Below are positions 19,809 through 26,186 of a stretch of 26,186 nt of DNA, in pieces. Position 1 is the stretch's first letter. Each line of letters opens with the position of its first letter. The notes under the pieces were generated by a model. The model was not told the DNA's origin. It saw only the letters and a list, made by a program, of their open reading frames with translations, and searched no databases. The DNA comes from JBDSLU01 sp039916225 (GTDB taxonomy: Bacteria > Acidobacteriota > Vicinamibacteria > Vicinamibacterales > Vicinamibacteraceae): contig JBDSLU010000072.1 in NCBI GenBank assembly GCA_039916225.1, positions 1 to 26,186 on the forward strand. Direction: 5' to 3'. The position numbers and the translations under genes are program-made.

Positions 19809-22741
19809 CACGCGCCCTCCCCCATCGCCGCCTGTCCGGCCGCGCGGAGTACCTCGGCGAGATGGCGTCCCGTGTGCGACGCCTCGACCGTCGCCAGATC
19901 CTCGGGCGTCCCGACCGCGACGACGCGGCCGCCGGCATCGCCACCTTCGGGGCCCAGATCGATCAGCCAGTCGGCGCACTTGATCACGTCGAGGTTGTGC
20001 TCGATCACCAGCAGGCTGTGGCCGGCGTTCAGCAGGCGGCGGAACGCCGCCAGCAGCTTGGCGATGTCGTCGAAATGCAGGCCGGTGGTCGGCTCGTCGA
20101 GGATGTAGAGCATCCGCTCGCCGGTCTCGACGGAGAGATGGGCGGCAATCTTGATGCGCTGCGCCTCGCCGCCCGACAGCGTCGTCGCCGGCTGGCCGAG
20201 GCGCAGGTAGCCGAGACCGACCTCGTCGAGCACCTGGAGCCGGCGCAGGACCTTGGGCGAGCCGCCGAAGAAGGTAATCGCCTCGCGCACGGTGAGGTCG
20301 AGGACGTCGTCGATGTTGCGGTTCTTGTAGCGGACTTCGAGGACCTGCGGCTTGAAGCGCTTGCCGTGGCACTCGTCGCAGGGCACGAACACGTCGGCCA
20401 GGAACTGCATCTCGACGCGAACCTGGCCCTCGCCCTCGCACGCCTCGCAGCGGCCGCCCGGCACGTTGAACGAGAAATGGCTCGGCGTCAGCCCGCGCGT
20501 CTTGGCGTCCTTGGTCTGCGCGAACAGGTCGCGGATCGCGTCGAAGGCCTTGAGATACGTGACCGGGTTCGAACGCGGGGTCCGGCCGATCGGCGTCTGA
20601 TCGACCAGCAGGCAGTCGGTCAGGTGCTCGATGCCCTCGATCCGATCGCACTTGCCGACGCGGCGATCCCAGTCGCCCTTGGCCCGCTTGATGCCGGCAT
20701 AGAGGACGTCGTGGACCAGCGTCGACTTGCCGGATCCGCTGACGCCGGTGACGACGGCCAGCAGGCCGAGCGGCACGGTGACGTCGATGCCCTTCAGGTT
20801 GTGCTCGCGCGCGTTCAGCACCCTGAGCTGGGCCTTGCCCGCCCGTCGCCGCACCGCCGGCACGGCGATCGCCAGATCGTCGCGCAAGTACTTGGCGGTC
20901 AGCGAACGCGGCTCGTTGAGCAGGCCCTCGACGCTACCCGAGTAGATGACGCGCCCGCCCGATTCGCCGGCGCCGAGACCCATGTCGACGACCGCGTCGG
21001 CGACCCGGATCATGTCGGCATCGTGCTCGACGACGATCACCGTGTTGCCCTGATCGCGCAGCTGCCGCAGGATGGCGATCAGCCGCAGGTTGTCGCGCGG
21101 ATGGAGGCCGATCGACGGCTCGTCGAGGACGTAGAGGGTGCCGACCAGGGCCGAGCCGAGAGCGGTGGCCAGGCTGATGCGCTGCGCTTCGCCACCCGAC
21201 AGTGTCGACGAGAGGCGGTCGAGCGTCAGGTAGTCGAGGCCGACGTCGTCGAGGAAGGTCAGGCGCCGCTGAATCTCGCGCAGCACCTTCTCGGCGATCG
21301 CCGATTCGCGCGGCGACAGTTCGAGCGACGCGAAGAAGGCCTTGGCCTCACGCACGGTCAGCGCGCAGACCCGGTCGATCGTCCATCCGCCGACCCGGAC
21401 GTCGCGCGCTTCACGCCGCAGCCGCGTCCCGCCGCACTCCGGGCAGGTCTGATAGCCGCGGTAACGGCTCAGGAAGACGCGGATGTGGACCTTGTATTTC
21501 TTCTTCTCGAGCCATTGGAAGAAGCCCTGGACACCGCCGAAGTCGCCCTGGCCGCGCAGGATGACGTCGCGCTCGCGATCGGTCAGCTCGTTCCACGGCA
21601 CGTCGAGGCGGACGTCGGCCGTCTTGGCCGCTTTCTTCATCGCCGCGAAATGGGCCCGGTAGTGCGGCTTGGTCCACGGCTCGACGGCGCCGCCGGCCAG
21701 CGTCTTGGTCTGATCGGGCACGACCAGGCCCATGTCCAGCTCCATCACGTTGCCGAAGCCGTGACAGGTCGGGCAGGCGCCGAAGGGGTTGTTGAACGAG
21801 AAGAGCCGCGGCTGCGGCATCTCGTAGACGATGCCGCAGCGCCGGCACTCGAAGCGCTCGCTGAAGACGTGGCGCAGCGGGCCGCCATCCGGCCCGGCGC
21901 CGAGCTCGACGGCGAAGGCCTGGCCGCCGCCTTCGAGGTAGGCGTTTTCGATGGCGTCGGTCAGCCGCGGCCGCACCTCGGCGTCGACCTTGATCCGGTC
22001 GACGACGACCTCGAGCACGGTGCGATCGGACAGCGACGCGACGTCGACCTCGTCGAAGCCGACCGCCTGGCCGTCGACGAGGAGGCGGGCAAAGCCCTTG
22101 CGCCGCAGGGTGTCGATGGCGGCGGCCACGGGGTCGGCCAATGGCGGCGGCTCGAGCAGGTCCAGCTCGGGCGCATCGTCGTCGCGGCCCGGCTCGGAGG
22201 AATCCAGGCTCTCGTCGCGTCCAACACGGCTGAGCCGGCCAACGCGGACGATCGGTAGCTCGAAGCCGACCAGCAGGCGCGCCCCCTGGGGCCGAAGCGC
22301 CAGCCGCTCGGCGACGGCTTCGGCCGTCTCGCGGGCCACGTCGGCGCCGCAGTTGCGGCAGATCGTGCGGCCGACCCGCGCGAACAGCAGGCGCAGGTAG
22401 TCGTGCGTCTCGGTGGTGGTGCCGACCGTCGAGCGCGGGTTGCGGATGCTGTTCTTCTGGCGGATGGCGATCGCCGGCGGCATCCCCTCGACCGAATCGA
22501 CGTCGGGCCGCTCCATGCGCTCGAGGAACTGGCGGGCATAGGCCGACAGCGACTCGACGTAACGGCGCTGGCCTTCGGCGTAGATCGTATCGAAGGCGAG
22601 CGACGACTTGCCGGAGCCGCTGACGCCGGTGACGACGGTCAGACGGCGCGGCGCGATCGTGAGATCGACGGCTTTCAGGTTGTGCGTGCGTGCACCCCTG
22701 ATCACGATGGGTCGAAGGCGTGGGCCGGGTGAATCGTGCAT
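19808..22741 (-). CDS. uvrA: Excinuclease ABC subunit A
   Basis: 977 residues, slightly longer than the common ~940. Two ABC ATPase modules: Walker A GVSGSGKS at residues 39-46 and again near 667, and the signature LSGGEAQRI in each half. Zinc sites CRRCG/CPTCHG and CEACEG/CDECHG are intact. N-terminal RGARTHNLKAVDLTIA and RQFLERMERPDVDSVEGMPPAIAI are standard. UvrA scans DNA for bulky damage and loads UvrB. An acidic insertion (GRDESLDSSEPGRDDDAPELDL) in the region after the first Cys pair accounts for some of the extra length. ATG at 22741 gives MHDSPGPRLRPIVIRGARTHN; the frame stays open far upstream but that is the shadow of the divergent gene. Confidence 0.96.
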   Translation of the reverse strand: MHDSPGPRLRPIVIRGARTHNLKAVDLTIAPRRLTVVTGVSGSGKSSLAFDTIYAEGQRRYVESLSAYARQFLERMERPDVDSVEGMPPAIAIRQKNSIRNPRSTVGTTTETHDYLRLLFARVGRTICRNCGADVARETAEAVAERLALRPQGARLLVGFELPIVRVGRLSRVGRDESLDSSEPGRDDDAPELDLLEPPPLADPVAAAIDTLRRKGFARLLVDGQAVGFDEVDVASLSDRTVLEVVVDRIKVDAEVRPRLTDAIENAYLEGGGQAFAVELGAGPDGGPLRHVFSERFECRRCGIVYEMPQPRLFSFNNPFGACPTCHGFGNVMELDMGLVVPDQTKTLAGGAVEPWTKPHYRAHFAAMKKAAKTADVRLDVPWNELTDRERDVILRGQGDFGGVQGFFQWLEKKKYKVHIRVFLSRYRGYQTCPECGGTRLRREARDVRVGGWTIDRVCALTVREAKAFFASLELSPRESAIAEKVLREIQRRLTFLDDVGLDYLTLDRLSSTLSGGEAQRISLATALGSALVGTLYVLDEPSIGLHPRDNLRLIAILRQLRDQGNTVIVVEHDADMIRVADAVVDMGLGAGESGGRVIYSGSVEGLLNEPRSLTAKYLRDDLAIAVPAVRRRAGKAQLRVLNAREHNLKGIDVTVPLGLLAVVTGVSGSGKSTLVHDVLYAGIKRAKGDWDRRVGKCDRIEGIEHLTDCLLVDQTPIGRTPRSNPVTYLKAFDAIRDLFAQTKDAKTRGLTPSHFSFNVPGGRCEACEGEGQVRVEMQFLADVFVPCDECHGKRFKPQVLEVRYKNRNIDDVLDLTVREAITFFGGSPKVLRRLQVLDEVGLGYLRLGQPATTLSGGEAQRIKIAAHLSVETGERMLYILDEPTTGLHFDDIAKLLAAFRRLLNAGHSLLVIEHNLDVIKCADWLIDLGPEGGDAGGRVVAVGTPEDLATVEASHTGRHLAEVLRAAGQAAMGEGA

Positions 22742-22779
22742 CGAACCGCCAGCGCATATCCCCACGGCCGGGCCGCCGC

Positions 22780-22795
22780 GGGGATTCTGAACCCC
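22780..22795. promoter_or_regulatory. Imperfect palindrome upstream of uvrA
   Basis: GGGG-ATTCTGAA-CCCC, beside a possible minus-strand -10 (TACGAT, complement 22798-22803). It would overlap the uvrA start site. A damage-response operator is an attractive idea, but it matches no LexA box I know well. A hairpin at 22759-22784 (10-base arms, one mismatch) lies in the uvrA leader. Confidence 0.25.
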
Positions 22796-22846
22796 CGATC
22801 GTATCACTTTGGACGCGACCAAGGCGGCAACGGCGGCCGGCGAGCG

Positions 22847-22852
22847 TACAAT
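22847..22852 (+). promoter_or_regulatory. -10 hexamer for the aminoacyl-transferase gene
   Basis: TACAAT ends nine bases before the GTG start at 22862, leaving a 5' leader of at most about three bases. No Shine-Dalgarno fits between them. Confidence 0.45.
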
Positions 22853-22861
22853 TGGGTCATC

Positions 22862-23590
22862 GTGGTCCGGCAGTTCCTCGTCTACGACGCGCTCGACACC
22901 TGTCCGTACCTTCCGGACCGGCTGGCGCGCTTCCCGCTTCGCGTGTCCGAGCGCAAGTTGCGGCGCGACGAGATGGACACGGCCCTGGCCGAAGGCGACC
23001 GCCGCCAGGGCGTCTTCCTCTATCGCCCCAGCTGCCCGACCTGCAGCGCCTGCCAGGCGATCCGCATCGACATCGCCTCGTTCACGCTGACGGCCTCGCT
23101 GCGCCGGGTCCTCGCCAAGGGCGATGCCCGACTGACCGTCCGCGTCGGTCCGGCCGTCGCCGACGAGGAGCGCGCCGCCCTCTATGTGCGCCACAAGTTC
23201 GAGCGCGGCCTCACGGCCGACGGCGAGACGCGTGACGTCGATGTCGCCGCCTACCGGGCGTTCCTGGTCGAAACCTGCTGCGAGACCGTCGAGTTCGCCT
23301 GCCGCTCCAAAGGGGAACTGGTGGCGGTGGCCGTGGCCGACCGGGGCGGCGAATCCCTGTCCGCCGTCTACTGCGCGTTCGCTCCCGATTTCGACGACGT
23401 CAGCCTCGGCACCTACTGCATCCTCAAGCAGATCGAGGCCTGCCGGGCCTGGGGCCTCCGTTATCTCTACCTGGGTCTGTACGTGGCCGATTGCCGGCAT
23501 CTCGCCTACAAGGCGCGGTTCCTGCCGCACGAGCGGCTGATTCAGGGTGAGTGGCGGCGGTTCGCCCGCCCAGCCCCTGCCGCGCCGTAG
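22862..23590 (+). CDS. bpt: Aspartate/glutamate leucyl- or arginyl-transferase (N-end rule)
   Basis: 242 residues, normal for bacterial Bpt/Ate. Conserved features: DTCPYLPDRLARFPLR near the N-terminus, FLYRPSCPTCSACQAIRIDIASF, RHKFERGL, and YLYLGLYVADCRHLAYKARFLPHE near the end. It transfers Leu (or Arg) from charged tRNA onto proteins with N-terminal Asp or Glu, marking them for ClpS-ClpAP. Which amino acid is used cannot be decided here, though bacterial homologues usually use Leu. Start GTG at 22862; frame upstream is non-coding. It is divergent from uvrA with 120 bases between. Confidence 0.9.
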   Translation: MVRQFLVYDALDTCPYLPDRLARFPLRVSERKLRRDEMDTALAEGDRRQGVFLYRPSCPTCSACQAIRIDIASFTLTASLRRVLAKGDARLTVRVGPAVADEERAALYVRHKFERGLTADGETRDVDVAAYRAFLVETCCETVEFACRSKGELVAVAVADRGGESLSAVYCAFAPDFDDVSLGTYCILKQIEACRAWGLRYLYLGLYVADCRHLAYKARFLPHERLIQGEWRRFARPAPAAP

Positions 23591-23957
23591 GGGCTCAGGG
23601 TTTCCGCCCAACGATCCGTAAGCGTCCTAGGACACAGCGAGCCGGAAGACTGTCGGCTTTCACGTCGGCCCGGGTGTCGGCACGCACAGGGTTGCGCAGC
23701 GTGTGTCGCCGCTAAGCCCAACAGTGTCGGCATTCCGACGAGATGTCGGCTTCCTGTCGAAGGCCCGGATTGGGCTGTCGGATCGCCGACATCGCGACGT
23801 ACCGAACCTTACGGCGCTGCCCTCGCAAGTCCCTGATTTCATTGATCGCGCCGCGCCGGCACGGGTGGGTTCACCCTGGATGCAGTCGCGGCAGCCGCCT
23901 TGCTGTAGTGGGCACCGACGTGCGGTCCATTTAGGGCCGCCTCGGAGGCCGACCCAA
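23591..23957 (+). other. 367-base gene-free region with TGTCGG hairpins upstream of the sigma factor
   Basis: No credible gene. It holds a perfect 10-base palindrome GTCCTAGGAC (23624-23633) and clustered TGTCG words at 23651, 23675, 23704, 23725, 23744, 23755 and 23776. Two of these form dyads, TGTCG-N6-CGAC(G/A), at 23725-23740 and 23776-23791, 51 bases apart. The stretch could be enhancer DNA, a structured leader RNA, or both. The open frame running through it into the sigma gene does not look coding. Confidence 0.5.
23909..23923 (+). promoter_or_regulatory. Possible sigma-54 core promoter of the sigma factor gene
   Basis: TGG at 23909-23911 and TGC at 23921-23923 keep the GG-N10-GC core spacing of -24/-12 promoters, predicting a start near 23935 and a 23-base leader with the CGGAGG ribosome site. 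Only the core bases match the TGGCACG-N4-TTGC consensus, and such matches arise by chance in GC-rich DNA. Confidence 0.25.
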
Positions 23958-24797
23958 ATGCAGCTCGCCGACGCCGCCTATCAGGAACGTGATCGTCTCG
24001 TCATCAACCACCTCTCGCTCGTGAAGAAGGTGGCTGTCGGCCTCGTGCGCCGGCTCCCGGCGCAAGTCGAGATGAACGAGCTGATCGGCGAGGGCGTGGT
24101 GGGGCTCCTGGACGCTGCCCGCCGCTACAAGCCGGCCTCCGGCGTGCCCTTCGAGGCGTTCGCCGCCCGCCGTGTCCGCGGCTCGATGCTCGATGCCCTG
24201 CGCGCCGTCGACACCGCGTCGCGCCGCACCCGCCGCATGGAGCGCAACCTGAAGGCCACCTGCAGCGGCCTGCGCCAGACCCTCGGCCGCGACCCCAACG
24301 ACGTCGAGATCGCCGACGCGATGGGCCTGACCAAGGCCGCCTACACCCGCGCCTGCCGCACCGTCGAGCGCGCCGAGAACAGCGGTTTCGTGGCCTTCGA
24401 GGAAGCCTTCGGCGACGACCAGCGCGCCCTGGCCAAGGCCATCGGCTACGTCGAGGACGGCCCGGACGTCGAACTCGAGCGCGCCGAAGTGCGCACGCAG
24501 CTCGGAGCCGCCATGAGCAAGCTGCACGAGCGCGAGCGCAAGGTGCTGGCGCTCTACTACGAAGAAGAGATGACGATGGCGGAGATCGCCCGCGTCCTCG
24601 GCCTCTCCGAATCGCGGATCTCGCAGCTGCGCTCGCTGGCGCTGTCGCGCCTGCGCACCTGGATGCGCGCCGCCCGCAACCCGCAGGGTCCGGCGCCCGT
24701 CGCCACCCGCAAGCCGGCGGTCCGCCGCACGGTCAACGTCCGCCCGGCCGCTCGCCCGGCCATCGGCATCACGGTCCACGAGGCGCAGGCCGCCTAG
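23958..24797 (+). CDS. FliA/WhiG-type RNA polymerase sigma factor
   Basis: 279 residues. Region 2 begins LVINHLSLVKKVAVGLV and contains NELIGEGVVGLLDAARRYKP and the GSMLDALR motif of the FliA family. Region 3 follows (LRQTLGRDPNDVEIADAMGL), then region 4 with a helix-turn-helix at about residues 207-227 (MAEIARVLGLSESRISQLRSLAL). In FliA proteins the motif after GSMLDALR is usually DW-x-P-R; here it is DTASR (residues 85-89). A 40-residue Pro/Arg/Ala tail (240-279) is extra. ATG at 23958 is supported by CGGAGG (23943-23948), 9 bases upstream. No flagellar genes are near, so its regulon is unknown. Confidence 0.88.
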   Translation: MQLADAAYQERDRLVINHLSLVKKVAVGLVRRLPAQVEMNELIGEGVVGLLDAARRYKPASGVPFEAFAARRVRGSMLDALRAVDTASRRTRRMERNLKATCSGLRQTLGRDPNDVEIADAMGLTKAAYTRACRTVERAENSGFVAFEEAFGDDQRALAKAIGYVEDGPDVELERAEVRTQLGAAMSKLHERERKVLALYYEEEMTMAEIARVLGLSESRISQLRSLALSRLRTWMRAARNPQGPAPVATRKPAVRRTVNVRPAARPAIGITVHEAQAA

Positions 24798-24800
24798 TTG

Positions 24801-24833
24801 GTTGGCGCCGCGCGCCCTCGGCGCGCGGCGCGG
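24801..24833 (+). terminator. Strong GC hairpin after the sigma factor gene
   Basis: The arms 24805-24816 and 24820-24831 pair perfectly over 12 bp around CTC, 7 bases after the stop. It starts with GTTGGCG like the dispersed repeat copies A and B and may be a diverged member of that family used as a transcript end. No T-tract. Confidence 0.5.
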
Positions 24834-24922
24834 GCCGCCCTCCTGGCGTGCCGGCTACCTATTCGCCGCGCGCCATCGCCGTCACGTGGCGGCCGTTCAC
24901 GGAAGACGCTGGGAGCACTCCA

Positions 24923-25042
24923 ATGGCGCGCATCGTCTGGCTCCTCGTCGTCGCCCTCGTCGTCTACGTCTTCGGCTCCGCGGCGTGGAAGGCCACGCAG
25001 CAGGCCGTGAAGCCGCAAGCCGTCGCCCACCCCGAACTCTGA
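24923..25042 (+). CDS. 39-residue single-pass membrane peptide
   Basis: Reads MARIVWLLVVALVVYVFGSA, then AWKATQQAVKPQAVAHPEL. One membrane helix (about residues 4-20) and a short polar tail. GGGAG (24911-24915) lies 7 bases before the ATG, a good ribosome site, and a hairpin follows the stop. No family recognised. The frame extends upstream to 24848, but the ribosome site favours the short form. Confidence 0.55.
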   Translation: MARIVWLLVVALVVYVFGSAAWKATQQAVKPQAVAHPEL

Positions 25043-25044
25043 TT

Positions 25045-25076
25045 GTTGGCGGTCGCGCTCTCACGCGCGACTGCGG
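25045..25076 (+). repeat. Dispersed palindromic repeat, copy B (possible terminator)
   Basis: Ten-base arms 25049-25058 and 25065-25074 pair with one G-T wobble around TCTCAC. 28 of 32 bases match the minus strand of 3177-3208. It starts 3 bases after the stop of the small membrane gene, so it may end that transcript. Confidence 0.65.
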
Positions 25077-25114
25077 CGCCCCGTGAGGCGAGCCGCGGGC
25101 CCCATCCATTCCGC

Positions 25115-25144
25115 TTGTCGCACCTGCACTGGGCGCGTTATGCT
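25115..25144 (+). promoter_or_regulatory. Promoter of the tRNA-Thr gene
   Basis: TTGTCG (25115-25120), 18-base spacer, TATGCT (25139-25144), start near 25151, about 36 bases before the mature tRNA. Confidence 0.5.
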
Positions 25145-25186
25145 TTCCCGGTTGCACGGTCGACTCCGGTCGACTCCCGCCTCGAC

Positions 25187-25262
25187 GCCGACATAGCTCA
25201 GTTGGTAGAGCAGCTGATTCGTAATCAGCAGGTCATCAGTTCAAGTCTGATTGTCGGCTCCA
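25187..25262 (+). tRNA. thrW: tRNA-Thr (anticodon CGT)
   Basis: 76 bases folding into a full cloverleaf: acceptor GCCGACA/TGTCGGC, D-arm GCTC/GAGC, anticodon stem GCTGA/TCAGC with loop TTCGTAA (anticodon CGT, reads ACG), variable AGGTC, T-arm ATCAG/CTGAT with TTCAAGT. The CCA end is encoded, preceded by T as discriminator. Much of the body resembles E. coli thrW as I remember it. The DNA beyond its 3' end changes in base composition. Confidence 0.97.
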
Positions 25263-25373
25263 CTTTTCCTCATCATTCTTCGTTGATCGCCGTCTGTGCT
25301 GCGCCTCAAGGCAGCAGATAGGTAGCGACAAACGGTCCCCAAGAGAGGGATTTCAGGGCGTTCCTCCGCGTCC

Positions 25374-25402
25374 TTGACGGTGGCGATCTTCCCCCTTAAG
25401 CT
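25374..25402 (+). promoter_or_regulatory. Promoter of the restriction-modification gene
   Basis: TTGACG (25374-25379), 17-base spacer, TAAGCT (25397-25402), start near 25409. The 299 bases between the tRNA and this gene hold no other feature I can support; they are visibly poorer in GC than the window average. Confidence 0.45.
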
Positions 25403-25561
25403 GTGCCGACGATTCGATGGCTCTTCGCCATCTACGGCCGAGACGAGGCAATGGAACACCCCTGGGGAGTCGGACGCGAAACAGTCTGCGACGGACCGGT
25501 CACGGCCATCGGTATAGATTTCGACCGGCGCATGCCGTTCCCCTCGTCGGAGGCACGGTAG

Positions 25562-26186
25562 ATGCCGGACGCACCCTCCAACGTCCTCCCGCTTATCCCC
25601 GCCGGCAAGTTGCGCTGCTATGTCACGGCGCAGCTCCGTCCGGACAAGCCTGAAGAGCACGTTCGACAGCGATGGGCTCGCAGCCTAATCGACGAATACC
25701 GCTACGTCCGAGCGGACGTGATGGTCGAATTCAAGGTGAAGATGGGCTCGGCCTCGAAACGTGCCGATCTCGTCATCTTCAAGCCTGGTGCGCCACACAA
25801 GCAGGACACGCTCTTCATCATCGTCGAAGCGAAACGAAGCGACGTCCTGCCGAAGGACAAGGCGGAGGGCGTCGAGCAACTCAAGAGCTACATGAACGCG
25901 TCGACGGCGCGATATGGGCTCTGGGTTGGTTCGGAGAAGATCGCATACGAGAAGCTCGACACGGGCGAGATCGTCGAGACAACCGATATCCCCCGTCACG
26001 GCGATCTCGAACCGCAGCCGCCCGATTTCACGAGCCTGACACCGGCTGTGGATCTGAAGGCAGCGCTTCGCCGTTGCCACAACTACATCTACGCGAACCA
26101 GGGACTCCAAAAGGCGGAAGCCTTTCACGAGCTGCAGAAGCTGATTTTCTGCAAGGTGCTAGATGAATACGAGACCGCCGGCTCTC
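25562..26186 (+). CDS. Restriction-modification protein: HsdR-N-type nuclease domain leading into an N6-methylase (partial)
   Basis: 208 residues before the window ends, with no stop. Residues 1-150 look like the type I restriction HsdR N-terminal nuclease fold: Asp69 in KRADLVIF and Glu89-Ala-Lys91 in FIIVEAKR give the D-(E)xK catalytic set. Residues from about 160 (LKAALRRCHNYIYANQGLQKAEAF, then HELQKLIFCKVLDEYE) match the helical start of HsdM-type adenine methylases. I therefore expect one polypeptide with nuclease and methylase parts, with the SAM and NPPF motifs beyond the window. ATG at 25562 has GGAGG (25549-25553) 8 bases upstream and an in-frame stop just before it. GC content and codon use (more AAA, TAT, CTA) differ from the neighbours, suggesting transfer. 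Confidence 0.78.
   Translation, partial: MPDAPSNVLPLIPAGKLRCYVTAQLRPDKPEEHVRQRWARSLIDEYRYVRADVMVEFKVKMGSASKRADLVIFKPGAPHKQDTLFIIVEAKRSDVLPKDKAEGVEQLKSYMNASTARYGLWVGSEKIAYEKLDTGEIVETTDIPRHGDLEPQPPDFTSLTPAVDLKAALRRCHNYIYANQGLQKAEAFHELQKLIFCKVLDEYETAGS

Noticed and set aside
22742..23611. Upstream extension of uvrA by about 290 residues
   Set aside because: The extension is antisense to bpt, has shadow-type composition, and the standard UvrA N-terminus starts at 22741.
23671..23695. Possible sigma-54 promoter around TCGGCACG...TTGC
   Set aside because: The distance from GG to GC is three bases too long for a -24/-12 promoter.
23675..23725. Resemblance to the start of a c-di-GMP-I (GEMM) riboswitch: CACGCACAGGG followed later by CTAAGCCC
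   Set aside because: The invariant GGGCAAACC and GACGCAAAGCC blocks are missing and no P2/P3 helices follow, so the shared bases look like chance.
23651..23791. Repeated TGTCGG words that could suggest a CRISPR-like array
   Set aside because: Spacing is irregular (11 to 29 bases), the repeated unit is only 6-7 bases and no cas gene is near.
25241..25660. 139-codon open frame on the minus strand between the tRNA and the restriction gene
   Set aside because: It runs into both the tRNA 3' end and the restriction coding region, lacks a recognisable domain, and the plus strand carries a promoter there.

Overview
The window is about 26 kb of GC-rich (roughly 70% by eye) bacterial chromosome, densely packed with housekeeping genes on both strands. 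Several traits point to an Acidobacteriota genome, most likely the Vicinamibacteria side: a DUF6335 protein fused to a histone-H1-like tail, an EF-P whose loop reads TPGNLR, and the M50 protease-trpS-scpA-scpB gene order. This assignment is inference from recalled family features; no 16S gene or search result supports it.

Layout. 157-1988: H1-like/DUF6335 protein, then a 23S rRNA pseudouridine synthase. 1894-3057 (-): membrane-anchored alpha/beta hydrolase whose 3' end overlaps the synthase convergently. 3229-3876: cytidylate kinase. 3896-7134 (-): translationally coupled operon M50 protease, trpS, scpA, scpB. 7414-9324 (-): uvrC. 9581-11058: CDP-alcohol phosphatidyltransferase and two small membrane proteins. 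11205-14876: a very large hybrid histidine kinase. 14912-16078 (-): efp then tdk. 16173-17345: HtrA-like protease. 17423-22741 (-): overlapping or closely spaced uvrA, exported HEAT-repeat protein, 3-methyladenine glycosylase and GNAT acetyltransferase. 22862-23590: N-end-rule aminoacyl transferase. 23958-24797: FliA/WhiG-type sigma factor behind a 367-bp structured upstream region. 24923-25042: 39-residue membrane peptide. 25187-25262: tRNA-Thr(CGT). 25562 to the end: the start of a restriction-modification protein with lower GC than the rest.

How the genes relate. Two nucleotide-excision repair genes (uvrA, uvrC) lie about 10 kb apart. The uvrA operon adds a base-excision glycosylase, so it reads as a DNA-damage unit with an unexplained exported HEAT protein inside it. 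scpA/scpB (chromosome condensation), the H1-like protein and cmk are general chromosome and nucleotide functions. The tRNA-Thr followed by a GC drop and a restriction gene looks like the edge of a defence or genomic island that continues beyond the window.

The most unusual signals are: (1) a dispersed 32-base palindromic repeat whose two best copies show a compensatory base-pair change; (2) first genes of transcription units whose -10 hexamer sits 6 bases before the start codon, implying leaderless mRNAs; (3) a histidine kinase sensor made of three tandem ~200-residue copies of a two-OB-fold unit; (4) two TGTCG-N6-CGAC dyads and a possible sigma-54 core site upstream of the sigma factor gene; (5) the tRNA-bounded restriction locus.
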